Below, piece after piece: positions 16,438 to 25,218 of a stretch of DNA of 33,661 bases. Source of the stretch: an uncultured Bacteroides sp. (GTDB lineage: Bacteria > Bacteroidota > Bacteroidia > Bacteroidales > Bacteroidaceae); assembly GCA_949292025.1 (NCBI GenBank), contig CASEYC010000093.1:1-33661 (forward strand). Direction: 5' to 3'. A model generated the notes under the pieces. That model did no database searches, was not told where the DNA came from, and saw only the letters and a list, made by a program, of their open reading frames with translations. Position 1 is the first letter of the stretch. Every line of letters begins with the position of its first letter. The translations under genes and the position numbers were made by a program.

Positions 16438-18237
16438 TTAAATCAGTCTCACGCCTCCCTTGTCCGCCGAACTGACCATGGCTGCGTAAGCTCTCAGCGC
16501 TTTCGACACCTCGCGTTGGCGGGTGACGGGCGTTGCCGGACGTGCGGCCAGTTCCTCGTCCGTCAGGCGGACATTGATGGTGCGGTTGGGGATGTCTATC
16601 TCGATGATGTCCCCGTCTTGAATTTTGCCGATGTTTCCTCCGGCGGCTGCTTCGGGCGAGATATGTCCGATGCTCAAGCCCGACGTGCCTCCGCTGAACC
16701 GTCCGTCCGTGATGAGGGCGCATTCCTTGCCCAGGTGGCGCGACTTGATGTACGACGTGGGATAGAGCATCTCCTGCATCCCCGGCCCTCCTTTGGGGCC
16801 TTCGTGGGTGATGACCACCACGTCGCCGCTCTGCACTTTGCCGCCCAGGATGCCTTCGCACGCGGCTTCCTGCGAGTCGAACACCTTGGCAGGCCCTGTG
16901 AAGCGCAGAATGCTTTCGTCCACGCCGGCAGTCTTCACCACGCATCCGTCTTGGGCGATGTTGCCTTTCAACACGGCCAGGCCGCCGTCCTTGCTGTAAG
17001 CGTGCTCCAAGTCGCGGATGCAGCCGTTGGCGCGGTCGGTATCCAGTTCCTTGTAATAATTGGCTTGCGAACCCAGCTTCAGGTTGAATTTCCTGCCCGG
17101 GGCAGAGGTGTATTTCTTCAAAGCCTCCTGGCAGACATGGGGGCTGGCGATGCAGTATTGGTCAATCTCTTCGGCCAAAGTCAGGCCGTCCACGCGCTTC
17201 ACCGACGTATCCACCAATCCGCCTTTGGCCAGTTCGTTCATGATGGCCACGATGCCTCCGGCGCGGTTGACGTCCTGCACGTGGTACTTCTGCGTGTTGG
17301 GCGCCACCTTGCACAGGCAGGGCGTTTGGCGGGAGAGTTGGTCGATGTCCTCCATCTTGAAGTCCACCTCCGCCTCGTGGGCAATGGCCAGCAGGTGGAG
17401 CACGGTGTTGGTGGAGCCTCCCATGGCGATATCCAAGGTCATGGCGTTCAGGAACGCTTTGCGCGTGGCAATGTTTCGCGGAAGGACGCTTTCGTCGCCT
17501 TCTTCATAATACCTCCGCGCATTCTCCACGATGAGGCGGGCGGCATCCTTGAAAAGCTGCGTGCGGTTCTCGTGCGTAGCCACGATGGTGCCGTTGCCGG
17601 GCAGGGCCAGGCCGATGGCTTCGTTCAGGCAGTTCATGGAGTTGGCGGTGAACATACCCGAACAGCATCCGCACGTGGGACAGGCGTGTTGTTCGATTTG
17701 GGCCACGTCGGCATCGCTCACACTCTCGTCGGCAGATTGTATCATGGTGTCTATCAAGTCCCAATGCCGCCCGTTCCATTCGCCCGCCTCCATGGGGCCA
17801 CCGGAGACGAACACGGTGGGGATATTGAGCCGCATGGCTGCCATGAGCATACCTGGCGTAATCTTGTCGCAGTTGCTGATGCACACCATGGCATCGGCTT
17901 TGTGGGCGTTCACCATATACTCCACACTATCTGCAATCAAGTCGCGCGAGGGCAGGGAGTAGAGCATCCCGTCGTGTCCCATGGCAATGCCGTCGTCGAT
18001 GGCGATGGTGTTGAACTCGGCCGCGAAGCACCCCAGTTTCTCGATTTCTTCCTTCACCAGTTGGCCAATCTCATGCAGGTGGACATGCCCCGGCACAAAC
18101 TGGGTGAACGAATTGACTACGGCGATGATGGGCTTCCCCATTTGTTCCTTCTTCATGCCGTTGGCCACCCAGAGGGCGCGTGCGCCCGCCATGCGTCGGC
18201 CTTGCGTGCTGGTTGAACTTCTCAATGGATGTTTCAT
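16438..18237 (-). CDS. ilvD: dihydroxy-acid dehydratase (599 aa)
   Basis: This Fe-S enzyme makes 2-keto-isovalerate and 2-keto-methylvalerate. Family hallmarks are [19 protein letters not shown] at the N-terminus, [36 protein letters not shown] with the cluster cysteines, and [17 protein letters not shown] set the start at 18237 (MKHPLRSS) because the family starts here and AAGGAG lies about ten bases upstream. The frame is open further back, to a TTG at 18309, but that would translate the attenuator hairpin; an ATG at 18258 is also possible. It is the first structural gene of the ilv operon, downstream of the leader peptide and attenuator. Confidence 0.96.
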   Translation of the reverse strand: MKHPLRSSTSTQGRRMAGARALWVANGMKKEQMGKPIIAVVNSFTQFVPGHVHLHEIGQLVKEEIEKLGCFAAEFNTIAIDDGIAMGHDGMLYSLPSRDLIADSVEYMVNAHKADAMVCISNCDKITPGMLMAAMRLNIPTVFVSGGPMEAGEWNGRHWDLIDTMIQSADESVSDADVAQIEQHACPTCGCCSGMFTANSMNCLNEAIGLALPGNGTIVATHENRTQLFKDAARLIVENARRYYEEGDESVLPRNIATRKAFLNAMTLDIAMGGSTNTVLHLLAIAHEAEVDFKMEDIDQLSRQTPCLCKVAPNTQKYHVQDVNRAGGIVAIMNELAKGGLVDTSVKRVDGLTLAEEIDQYCIASPHVCQEALKKYTSAPGRKFNLKLGSQANYYKELDTDRANGCIRDLEHAYSKDGGLAVLKGNIAQDGCVVKTAGVDESILRFTGPAKVFDSQEAACEGILGGKVQSGDVVVITHEGPKGGPGMQEMLYPTSYIKSRHLGKECALITDGRFSGGTSGLSIGHISPEAAAGGNIGKIQDGDIIEIDIPNRTINVRLTDEELAARPATPVTRQREVSKALRAYAAMVSSADKGGVRLI

Positions 18238-18258
18238 TTCTTCTGTCTCCTTTTTCAT

Positions 18259-18343
18259 CAAAAAAGCCTTTCCCACAAGTTGGTGAGAAAGGCTCTGTAC
18301 TTTTATCAATCAAGTATGAACATGCATACACGTCCTTTCTCAC
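18259..18343 (-). promoter_or_regulatory. transcription attenuator of the ilv operon
   Basis: On the minus strand AGCCTTTCTCAC (ending at 18283) pairs with GTGGGAAAGGCT (one G-T pair) and runs straight into TTTTTTG, an intrinsic terminator just before ilvD. The alternative partner is GTGAGAAAGG at 18334-18343, which matches the 5' arm CCTTTCTCAC (18283-18292) over ten perfect bases and would block the terminator. That antiterminator strand contains the leader-peptide stop codon (18340-18342). A ribosome finishing the peptide would therefore mask it and allow termination; one stalled at Val/Ile codons would leave it free. This is the classical ilv/leu mechanism, read directly from the sequence. 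Confidence 0.88.
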
Positions 18344-18417
18344 GCTCTTGATGCCACGACCACGACGCGAATAATGTGCAGGACTGCCAGATTGACGGAT
18401 GTATGTAGGTTCATCAT
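18340..18417 (-). CDS. ilv operon leader peptide (25 aa)
   Basis: This short ORF starts MMNLHTSVNL and continues with a branched-chain-rich stretch containing HIIRVVVVA before SRA and TGA. Nearly half of its residues are Val, Leu or Ile, with four Val codons in a row after two Ile codons. It begins about 25-30 bases after the predicted transcription start and ends inside the antiterminator strand. Its job is to sense charged tRNA for Val, Ile and Leu, so that low supply stalls the ribosome and turns the operon on. The second ATG is an equally good start. Confidence 0.88.
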   Translation of the reverse strand: MMNLHTSVNLAVLHIIRVVVVASRA

Positions 18418-18447
18418 ACGTTTCTTGCTTTTTTCTTTTATTTGCCG

Positions 18448-18478
18448 CAAAGGTAAGTGCTTTTTTAGAATCTGCAAA
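18448..18478 (-). promoter_or_regulatory. promoter of the ilv operon
   Basis: Minus-strand TTTG (18475-18478), a 19-base spacer and TACCTTTG (18448-18455) give a strong Bacteroides-type promoter. Start is predicted near 18441, leaving a leader of about 200 bases that holds the peptide and attenuator. Confidence 0.78.
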
Positions 18479-18729
18479 CAATTTGAAGAAAAAAGTGAGA
18501 AAAAAGTGATTATCCGTAAGAAAAACAGGCGGACGAGGTGTGATTTTATCAATCCGTATCAATATCATATACTGAAGTATGTCCTCTTGAAGTGAATCAA
18601 TATCACAAAGGCCACATCCGTACAACGGATAAATCACGTCTATCCATACCTGCATCTGCTGATGACAGGCTTTTTATAAACAATTGCACAATTCTACCAG
18701 GTTTGTGCGGTTTTTCCGCAGATTTTCCA
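18479..18729. other. intergenic region between divergent ilv and etf operons
   Basis: AT-rich and without a convincing gene. The ten-base sequence ATCAATATCA occurs twice in direct orientation (18558-18567 and 18596-18605) and could be a binding site. Nothing else stands out. Confidence 0.4.
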
Positions 18730-18737
18730 TAAATTTG
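18730..18737 (+). promoter_or_regulatory. -7 box of the etfB operon
   Basis: TAAATTTG fits TAnnTTTG and would start transcription about 45 bases before the etfB ATG. The upstream TTTG element is about 25 bases away, slightly long. Confidence 0.55.
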
Positions 18738-18789
18738 CGCGCTGACAATCAAGCTAAAATCAATTAATACTAATTATAACAGTAAGAAC

Positions 18790-19683
18790 ATGAGTTTGAA
18801 AATCGTAGTATTGGCGAAACAAGTGCCCGACACACGCAACGTCGGGAAGGACGCCATGAAGGCCGACGGTACCATCAACCGCGCGGCACTCCCCGCCATC
18901 TTCAATCCCGAAGACCTCAATGCCTTGGAGCAGGCCCTCCGGTTGAAGGAAACCCATCCGGGCTCCACCGTGACCATGCTGACCATGGGACCGGGACGTG
19001 CGGCAGAAATCATTCGTGAAGGACTGTACCGCGGTGCCGACGGCGGCTACCTGCTGACCGACCGCGCCTTTGCCGGTGCCGACACCCTGGCTACCTCCTA
19101 CGCATTGGCCACAGCCATCCGCCAGATTGGCGAGTATGACATCATCATCGGCGGCCGCCAAGCCATCGACGGAGACACGGCACAGGTAGGCCCGCAGGTG
19201 GCCGAGAAACTGGGCTTGGCCCAAGTGACCTACGCCGAGGAAATCCTGAACGTGGACGAAGCCGGAAAGAAAGTCACCATCAAACGCCACATCGACGGCG
19301 GCGTGGAGACCGTGGAAGCTCCCCTGCCCTTGGTCATCACCGTCAACGGAAGCGCGGCACCTTGCCGTCCCCGCAACGCCAAGCTGGTGCAGAAGTACAA
19401 ACGTGCTCTCGGTGCGCAAGAAAAGGCTGCCATCACCAAAGAAGGCGCCGCCCTGCCCTACGCCGAACTGTACGACCAACGCCCCTACCTGAACATCACG
19501 GAGTGGAGCACGGCTGACGTCAACGCCGACTTGGCCCAATGCGGCCTTAGCGGCTCGCCCACGAAGGTGAAGACCATCCAGAACATCTCCTTCCAAGCCA
19601 AGGAAAGCAAGACGCTGACCGGCAGCGACGCGGATGTGGAAGGCCTGATTGTAGAACTCTTAGAAAACCATACCATCGGATAA
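18790..19683 (+). CDS. etfB: electron transfer flavoprotein beta subunit (297 aa)
   Basis: EtfB binds AMP and pairs with EtfA to carry electrons from acyl-CoA dehydrogenases. It starts MSLKIVVLAKQVPDTRNVG, the conserved family opening. FNPEDLNALEQALRLKE and IIIGGRQAIDGDTAQVGPQV (the nucleotide-binding signature) are present, as is LPLVITVNGSAAPCRPRN. Length is normal. It is the first gene of a three-gene operon; etfA starts three bases after its stop. Confidence 0.96.
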   Translation: MSLKIVVLAKQVPDTRNVGKDAMKADGTINRAALPAIFNPEDLNALEQALRLKETHPGSTVTMLTMGPGRAAEIIREGLYRGADGGYLLTDRAFAGADTLATSYALATAIRQIGEYDIIIGGRQAIDGDTAQVGPQVAEKLGLAQVTYAEEILNVDEAGKKVTIKRHIDGGVETVEAPLPLVITVNGSAAPCRPRNAKLVQKYKRALGAQEKAAITKEGAALPYAELYDQRPYLNITEWSTADVNADLAQCGLSGSPTKVKTIQNISFQAKESKTLTGSDADVEGLIVELLENHTIG

Positions 19684-19686
19684 ATC

Positions 19687-20706
19687 ATGAACAACGTATT
19701 CGTATATCTCGAAATAGAAGGCACGACCGTTGCCGATGTCAGCCTCGAACTGCTGACCAAGGGCCGCAAGCTGGCCAACCAACTGGGCTGCCAACTGGAA
19801 GCCATCGCCGCAGGATCGGGCCTGGCAGGCGTAGAAAAGCAAGTGATGCCCTACGGGGTGGACAAGCTGCACGTGTTCGACGCGCCGGGCTTGTTCCCCT
19901 ACACCTCCCTACCCCACTCGTCCATCCTCATCAACCTCTTTAAGGAAGAGAAGCCGCAAATCTGCCTGATGGGCGCCACAGTCATCGGACGCGACCTGGG
20001 TCCCCGCGTGTCCTCTGCACTGACCAGCGGCCTGACCGCCGACTGTACCGCTCTGGAAATCGGCAGCCACGAGGACAAGAAGGAAGGCAAGACGTATGAG
20101 AACCTGCTCTACCAGATTCGTCCGGCCTTCGGCGGCAACATCGTGGCCACCATCGTCAACCCCGAACACCGCCCGCAGATGGCAACGGTGCGCGAGGGCG
20201 TGATGAAGAAGGAAGTCCTGGACGAGAACTACCAGGGCGAGGTCATCAACCACGACGTGGCCAAGTATGTACACGAGACGGACTATGTGGTGAAAGTCAT
20301 CGACCGCCACGTGGAGAAAGCCAAGCACAACCTGAAGGGCGCGCCCATCATCGTGGCAGGCGGCTACGGCATGGGCTCAAAGGAAGGCTTCGACATGCTG
20401 TTCGAGCTGGCCAAGGAATTGCACGCTGAAGTGGGTGCCAGCCGTGCCGCCGTGGACGCAGGCTTTGCTGACCATGACCGCCAGATAGGCCAGACAGGCG
20501 TGACCGTACGTCCCAAGCTCTACATTGCCTGCGGCATCAGCGGACAAATCCAGCACATCGCCGGCATGCAGGAGAGCGGCATCATCATCTCCATCAACAA
20601 CGATGAGAACGCGCCCATCAACACGATTGCGGATTATGTCATCAATGGCACGGTCGAAGAGGTAATTCCCAAAATGATTAAATACTATAAATCACATAGC
20701 AAGTAA
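19687..20706 (+). CDS. etfA: electron transfer flavoprotein alpha subunit (339 aa)
   Basis: The C-terminal FAD domain carries the family signature in order: IVAGGYGMGSKEGF, then VGASRAAVDAGFADHDRQIG, then TVRPKLYIACGISGQIQHIAGM and NNDENAPINTIADYV. The N-terminal half has the alpha/beta fold that packs on EtfB. It accepts electrons from the dehydrogenase encoded next and hands them to a downstream acceptor that is not encoded in this window. The acyl-CoA dehydrogenase starts three bases after its stop. Confidence 0.96.
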   Translation: MNNVFVYLEIEGTTVADVSLELLTKGRKLANQLGCQLEAIAAGSGLAGVEKQVMPYGVDKLHVFDAPGLFPYTSLPHSSILINLFKEEKPQICLMGATVIGRDLGPRVSSALTSGLTADCTALEIGSHEDKKEGKTYENLLYQIRPAFGGNIVATIVNPEHRPQMATVREGVMKKEVLDENYQGEVINHDVAKYVHETDYVVKVIDRHVEKAKHNLKGAPIIVAGGYGMGSKEGFDMLFELAKELHAEVGASRAAVDAGFADHDRQIGQTGVTVRPKLYIACGISGQIQHIAGMQESGIIISINNDENAPINTIADYVINGTVEEVIPKMIKYYKSHSK

Positions 20707-20709
20707 GCC

Positions 20710-22416
20710 ATGGCTAATTTCTATACAGAACATCCCGAACTGAAATACCATCTCAACAATCCGATGATGGAACGCATCTGCGAACTGAAGGAACGCGGAT
20801 ACAAAGACAAAGACGAATATGACTATGCCCCGCAAGATTATGCCGATGCCCTTGACTCTTACGACAAGGTATTGGAAATCACCGGCGAGATAACCGGCGA
20901 AGTCATCGCCCCCAATGCCGAAGGCGTGGACGCCGAAGGTTCCCACTGCGCCAACGGCCGCGTGGAATACGCCAGCGGTACGAAGCAAAACCTGGACGCC
21001 ATGGTGAAGGCGGGACTGAACGGCATGACCATGCCCCGTCGCTTTGGCGGACTGAATTTCCCCATCACACCCTACACCATGTGCGCCGAGATCGTGGCCA
21101 TGGCCGATGCCGGCTTCGGCAACATCTGGTCGCTGCAAGACTGCATCGAGACGCTCTATGAGTTTGGCAACGAGGACCAGCACAGCCGCTTCATCCCCCG
21201 CATCTGCGCCGGAGAGACCATGTCCATGGACCTGACCGAACCCGACGCCGGCTCCGACCTGCAGAGCGTCATGCTGAAAGCCACCTACGATGAGGCCAAC
21301 AACTGCTGGCGCCTGAACGGCGTGAAGCGCTTCATCACCAACGGCGACGCCGACCTGCACCTTGTCTTGGCACGCAGTGAAGAGGGCACACGCGACGGCC
21401 GCGGCCTCTCCATGTTCATCTACGACAAGCGCGATGGGGGCGTCAACGTGCGCCGCATTGAGAACAAGCTGGGCATCCACGGCTCGCCCACGTGCGAACT
21501 GGTATACAAGAACGCCCGTGCCGAGCTATGCGGCGACCGCAAGCTGGGTCTTATTAAATATGTGATGGCCCTGATGAACGGCGCCCGCCTGGGCATCGCT
21601 GCACAGAGCGTCGGCCTGAGCCAGGCAGCCTACAACGAGGCGCTGGCCTATGCCAAGGACCGCAAGCAGTTCGGCAAGGCCATCATCGAGTTCCCCGCCG
21701 TGTATGACATGCTCAGCACCATCAAGGCGAAACTGGATGCCGGACGCGCCCTGCTCTACCAGACGGCCCGCTATGTGGACATCTACAAGGCACTGGACGA
21801 CATCGCCCGCGAGCGCAAGCTGACGCCGGAGGAACGCCAGGAGCAGAAGAAGTATGCCAAGCTGGCCGATGCTTTCACGCCGCTGGCCAAGGGCATGAAC
21901 TCGGAATATGCCAACCAGAATGCCTACGACTGCATCCAAGTACACGGCGGCAGCGGCTTCATGCTGGAGTATGCCTGCCAGCGCATCTACCGCGACGCCC
22001 GCATCACCAGCATCTACGAGGGCACCACGCAGCTGCAAACGGTGGCCGCCATCCGCTACGTCACCAACGGCGCCTACCTGGCCACCCTGCGCGACTATGA
22101 GCAAACCGCCTGCTCGGACGAGATGAAGCCCCTGCTGGAGCGCGTGAAGGCCATGACGGACAAGTTCGAAGCCTGCACCAACTTGGTGAAGGAAGCTGCC
22201 GACCAAGAGCTGCACGACCTGATGGCCCGCCGCCTCTACGAGATGGCCGCCGTCTGCGTGATGAGCCACCTCATCATCCAGGACGCCACCCGCGCACCGG
22301 AACTGTTTGCCCAGTCCGCCAAGGTGTATGTCAACTATGCCGAAGCTGAAGTGGAGAAGCACAACCGCTTTATCCAAGGCTTCCAAAAGGAAGATTTGGC
22401 TTGCTACCGCAAGTAA
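20710..22416 (+). CDS. acyl-CoA dehydrogenase family protein (568 aa)
   Basis: This flavoenzyme oxidises an acyl-CoA to the enoyl-CoA and passes electrons to ETF. It has MDLTEPDAGSDLQSVM and the FAD-contact region NGVKRFITNGDAD. RLGIAAQSVGLSQAAYNEAL and DRKQFGKAI follow, and the C-terminal IYRDARITSIYEGTTQLQ holds the likely catalytic Glu (E437). About 110 extra residues follow, as in the long acyl-CoA dehydrogenases with a C-terminal extension. The true substrate (short-chain, branched-chain or other) cannot be read from sequence. The position after etfBA fixes the electron acceptor. Confidence 0.93.
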   Translation: MANFYTEHPELKYHLNNPMMERICELKERGYKDKDEYDYAPQDYADALDSYDKVLEITGEITGEVIAPNAEGVDAEGSHCANGRVEYASGTKQNLDAMVKAGLNGMTMPRRFGGLNFPITPYTMCAEIVAMADAGFGNIWSLQDCIETLYEFGNEDQHSRFIPRICAGETMSMDLTEPDAGSDLQSVMLKATYDEANNCWRLNGVKRFITNGDADLHLVLARSEEGTRDGRGLSMFIYDKRDGGVNVRRIENKLGIHGSPTCELVYKNARAELCGDRKLGLIKYVMALMNGARLGIAAQSVGLSQAAYNEALAYAKDRKQFGKAIIEFPAVYDMLSTIKAKLDAGRALLYQTARYVDIYKALDDIARERKLTPEERQEQKKYAKLADAFTPLAKGMNSEYANQNAYDCIQVHGGSGFMLEYACQRIYRDARITSIYEGTTQLQTVAAIRYVTNGAYLATLRDYEQTACSDEMKPLLERVKAMTDKFEACTNLVKEAADQELHDLMARRLYEMAAVCVMSHLIIQDATRAPELFAQSAKVYVNYAEAEVEKHNRFIQGFQKEDLACYRK

Positions 22417-22436
22417 ATTGAACGGAAACTGAAATA

Positions 22437-22478
22437 GATGAAGGTGTGTCGTAATGAGCGATGCACCTTCATTTTTTT
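22437..22478 (+). terminator. intrinsic terminator of the etf operon
   Basis: TGAAGGTG (22439-22446) pairs with CACCTTCA (22464-22471), extended inward by a weaker stem, and is followed at once by ATTTTTTT. It lies 20 bases after the dehydrogenase stop. Confidence 0.85.
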
Positions 22479-22483
22479 AAGGG

Positions 22484-22532
22484 TACAACTTTCCTTTCGA
22501 GCCTCGCAAGCATTTCCCGGGAAAACGGTAGG
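22484..22532. repeat. dispersed 50-bp repeat, copy A
   Basis: This stretch matches 25168-25218 nearly throughout; 28 consecutive bases (22505-22532, containing GCATTTCCCGGGAAAACGG) are identical to 25191-25218. Copy A lies between the etf terminator and hipB and lacks both the TTTG end of the promoter box found in copy B and the adjoining double hairpin. It may be a relic of a mobile or duplicated rhuM upstream region. Confidence 0.8.
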
Positions 22533-22631
22533 TGGCATCTGGCTTTCCACCGACTGATAAAAGAGTCGCAGAATAAGCGAGGAGCTAAATGAAAATCACC
22601 CCAAAAGTAGTTATATATGGATATTTGTTTG

Positions 22632-22639
22632 TATATTTG
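22632..22639 (+). promoter_or_regulatory. -7 box of hipBA
   Basis: TATATTTG fits TAnnTTTG and would start transcription near 22646, about 20 bases before the ATG at 22665. Bases 22533-22631 show no other clear signal. Confidence 0.55.
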
Positions 22640-22664
22640 CAAAAGAATGGCAATATATGACTAT

Positions 22665-22991
22665 ATGAACAATCTTCCTTATACTACTAACCAGGACATT
22701 CTCGCCCTCCTTTGCCTACGCTTGAAGGAGTACCGTCTCGCCGCCCGCATGAGCCAAAGGGAAATGGCGGAGAAGTCCGGGGTAAGCCTGACCACCATCA
22801 GCCATCTCGAACAAGGGATGAACCGGAACATCACGCTCAACAATTTCATTTCGCTTCTGCGCGTGCTGGGGCTGGAACAGCGTTTGTCCGACTTGCTGCC
22901 CGAGCTGCCCGTGCCCCCGCTGGCATTGAAACAGATAAACAAGTACATACCCAAACGGGTGAGGAGGAACAACCATGATACAGAATCTTGA
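22665..22991 (+). CDS. hipB: HipB-like helix-turn-helix antitoxin (108 aa)
   Basis: A Cro/C1-type HTH occupies the middle of the protein (RLKEYRLAARMSQREMAEKS, then GVSLTTISHLEQGMNRNITL). The basic C-terminus (KQINKYIPKRVRRNN) would fit DNA or toxin contact. It should repress the hipBA promoter and neutralise HipA. I chose the ATG at 22665 because it follows the -7 box by a normal distance; an ATG at 22647 would add six residues. Its 3' end overlaps hipA by 17 bases, the usual arrangement for this toxin-antitoxin family. Confidence 0.85.
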   Translation: MNNLPYTTNQDILALLCLRLKEYRLAARMSQREMAEKSGVSLTTISHLEQGMNRNITLNNFISLLRVLGLEQRLSDLLPELPVPPLALKQINKYIPKRVRRNNHDTES

Positions 22992-24264
22992 CGTTTTCCT
23001 TTGGAACCGGAAAGTAGGCTCGCTGGTCGCCTACAAAGAAGGGTACACGGAAAAGATATGCTTCTATTTCGACCGCGACTTCCTTGCCGGCGGATACGAC
23101 ATCGCGCCCTTGCGGGCCTCCATCCATAGCGTTTCCGTCAGGAATGGTTTGCCCGTGTACGGCGATGACGGGAAACTCTTCGGCGGGCTACCCTCTTTCG
23201 TCGCAGATTCACTGCCAGACCACTGGGGAAACAAGGTGTTCAACGAATGGGCGAAAATGCACCGCATCAGCACAAGGGATCTGTCCGTCCTTGACCGCCT
23301 GGCGTATATTGGAAGACGAGGCATGGGGGCATTGGAGTTTCTGCCTCCGGCAGCCAAAGAAATGGAACAACCTTTCAAAGTGGAGATAGCCGAGCTTTAC
23401 AGGCTGGCGCAGTCTGCATTGAACGAGGCAAAGAACTTCAGAGCCGAGATGCAGCCCGGCTTCCTGATAGAGAGTCTGTTCAAAGTAGGCACATCCGCAG
23501 GAGGACGCAGGCCCAAAGCCATCATCAACCTTAACCCGGAAACAGGCGAATGCTATTCCGGGCAGGTCGCCGCACCCGCACCAGGCTATGTTCCCATGAT
23601 TGTCAAGTTCGACGAACATTCGGAGGTTCCCACCACCCGCATTGAGTACAGCTACTACCTCATGGCTAAAGATGCCGACCTGCACATGATGCCGTCGCGC
23701 CTCGTGGAAGGAGAACAAACCGCCCATTTCCTGACAGAGCGGTTCGACCGCAGGGAAGGGAAAAAGGTGCATGTGCAGACTTTGGCCGCCATGAATCCTA
23801 CCGCGAACAGTTACGAAAGCCTGTTCGACACGGCCTGCCGGATTGGTATCTTGCCGGCTGAACTCAAGCAGTTGTTTCTTCTGACGGTCATGAACGTATT
23901 GGGGGGAAACGTGGACGACCATAACAAGAACTTCAGTTTCCTGATGAATGACGACGGCGTGTGGCATGCCGCCCCAGCATACGATTACACGTTTTCCGTC
24001 GATCCGTCCGCACCAGGATATGTGAACCGGCACTGCATGACCGTATGCAACAAGAACTACGACATCGGACGCGGCGATCTGCTCGAACTGGCCAAACGCT
24101 ATAACATCAAGGGAGCCGATGCCCTCATAGAAAAAGCCATCGGTGTTGTATCCCGCTATGAAGACTATGCGCGGCAGGCAGGGATTGACGGATATTGGCT
24201 ACAGAAAATAAAAGAGGAGACAGGCTACCGGATAGAAAATATGTCTGCAACGCAGAACTGTTGA
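22975..24264 (+). CDS. hipA: HipA-family serine/threonine kinase toxin (429 aa)
   Basis: The protein is a full-length HipA with the N-terminal subdomain (DVFLWNRKVGSL, then GLPSFVADSLPDHWG). The nucleotide loop GTSAGGRRPKA is at 172-182, the catalytic loop NVDDHNKNF at 312-320, and the metal-binding APAYD at 333-337. No key residue is missing, so the kinase looks active. The E. coli homologue phosphorylates glutamyl-tRNA synthetase and induces persistence; the target here is unknown. A good Shine-Dalgarno (GAGGAGG) lies inside hipB just before the ATG, and the overlap couples translation to the antitoxin. Confidence 0.93.
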   Translation: MIQNLDVFLWNRKVGSLVAYKEGYTEKICFYFDRDFLAGGYDIAPLRASIHSVSVRNGLPVYGDDGKLFGGLPSFVADSLPDHWGNKVFNEWAKMHRISTRDLSVLDRLAYIGRRGMGALEFLPPAAKEMEQPFKVEIAELYRLAQSALNEAKNFRAEMQPGFLIESLFKVGTSAGGRRPKAIINLNPETGECYSGQVAAPAPGYVPMIVKFDEHSEVPTTRIEYSYYLMAKDADLHMMPSRLVEGEQTAHFLTERFDRREGKKVHVQTLAAMNPTANSYESLFDTACRIGILPAELKQLFLLTVMNVLGGNVDDHNKNFSFLMNDDGVWHAAPAYDYTFSVDPSAPGYVNRHCMTVCNKNYDIGRGDLLELAKRYNIKGADALIEKAIGVVSRYEDYARQAGIDGYWLQKIKEETGYRIENMSATQNC

Positions 24265-24369
24265 TGTTTCCCCCGCCCCGACACGTGCAGCATCCGGTTT
24301 TCCACTATAAACTATGTGTGCACACTGGGTTATGGCTTGCGCGGTATTTCTAAATGATAATTTATCGTT

Positions 24370-24426
24370 GTAGGGGCGGGGCTTGCCCCCGCCCTGAATA
24401 GGGGCGACCGCAAGGGTCGCCCCTAC
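24370..24426. repeat. REP-like double hairpin, copy 1
   Basis: This 57-base element is bounded by GTAGGGGCG and its complement CGCCCCTAC. Inside are two GC-rich hairpins, GGGCGGGG/CCCCGCCC and GGGGCGACC/GGTCGCCCC, so the whole can fold as a branched cruciform. It is nearly identical to 25214-25270. Its right end supplies the stop codon of the truncated rhuM gene. Confidence 0.88.
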
Positions 24427-25097
24427 ACGTTTGACATTGCGGCCAAAAGGCCACTAAAGATGTCGGCCTTCACGCCGGCATTCCGCTTGCTGAGCATTAG
24501 CAGCACCGACTCGTCCACGTAGTTGTCTATCAGCAACAGGGATTGCCGTGCGGAGCGGATAAGGTCGGTGGCGAACTTGTAGGCATCGAACAGTTGGCCG
24601 TCGTAGAAGATGCCTTCCACGGGCGGCAGCGAGGTACGGACAAAGAAGTCAATTTTGCTGTCTATCCGGTTCAGGCGTTGTTCGTGCTCCATGAATTTGC
24701 TGTTCATCCGGTCCTCCAAATTGCTGAGGTGCTGGTTGACGGAATAGCCTTTCAGCAGGTATTCTTTCAGCACCTTGTTTGCCCATTGGCGGAACTGTAT
24801 GCCTCTTTTGCTGTTGACGCGGAAGCCGATGGATATGATGGCATCCAGGTTATAATACTTGACCCGGTATTTCTTTCCGTCTGCGGCAGTTGTCAAGGAT
24901 TCCTTGACAACTGAATCCGGACTTAATTCTTTCTCTTTGAAGATGTTGTTCGTGTGCAGGCTTACGTTTTGCTTGGATGTCTGAAACAATTCAGCCATTT
25001 GTGCCTGCGTCAGCCACACCGTTTCTTCTTCCAGCCGCACTTCCAGCTTCACTTCGTTATCGGGCTGGTATAATATGATTTCTCCTTGGTTCTCCAT
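24423..25097 (-). CDS. RhuM family protein, C-terminally truncated (224 aa)
   Basis: The protein starts MENQGEIILYQPDNEV and has the RhuM signature VWLTQAQMAELFQTSKQNVS (a helix-turn-helix-like part), then KYRVKYYNLDAIISIGFRVN and RGIQFRQWANKVLKEYLL. The second half begins the SLLLIDNYVDESVLLMLSKR region, but full-length relatives, as I recall them, go on for about 90 residues. Here the frame leaves the family after NAGVKAD and stops in the REP-like repeat, so the gene is probably disrupted. The true start is 25097; the open frame continues to 25295 only by reading through the upstream repeat. RhuM proteins are linked to accessory islands and their function is unclear. Confidence 0.85.
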   Translation of the reverse strand: MENQGEIILYQPDNEVKLEVRLEEETVWLTQAQMAELFQTSKQNVSLHTNNIFKEKELSPDSVVKESLTTAADGKKYRVKYYNLDAIISIGFRVNSKRGIQFRQWANKVLKEYLLKGYSVNQHLSNLEDRMNSKFMEHEQRLNRIDSKIDFFVRTSLPPVEGIFYDGQLFDAYKFATDLIRSARQSLLLIDNYVDESVLLMLSKRNAGVKADIFSGLLAAMSNV

Positions 25098-25163
25098 AAG
25101 GTATAAAAATAAAACGGTCCCCGGTTTGAGCATCGTAGAGAGGCTTGGCGGGAAATCTTGCCA

Positions 25164-25195
25164 CAAAGGTACAATTTCCTTTTTGAACCCCGCAA
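25164..25195 (-). promoter_or_regulatory. promoter of rhuM
   Basis: Minus-strand TTG (25193-25195), a 21-base spacer and TACCTTTG (25164-25171) fit the Bacteroides pattern, with a leader of about 60 bases to the ATG at 25097. Most of it lies inside the dispersed repeat. Confidence 0.65.
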
Positions 25196-25218
25196 GCATT
25201 TCCCGGGAAAACGGTAGG
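25168..25218. repeat. dispersed 50-bp repeat, copy B
   Basis: Second copy of the sequence at 22484-22532, identical over the 28 bases 25191-25218. It carries the rhuM promoter and abuts the REP-like double hairpin that starts at 25214. Confidence 0.8.

Noticed and set aside
18238-18309. Longer ilvD starting at a TTG at 18309
   Set aside because: It would translate the attenuator hairpin; the family start and Shine-Dalgarno point to 18237.
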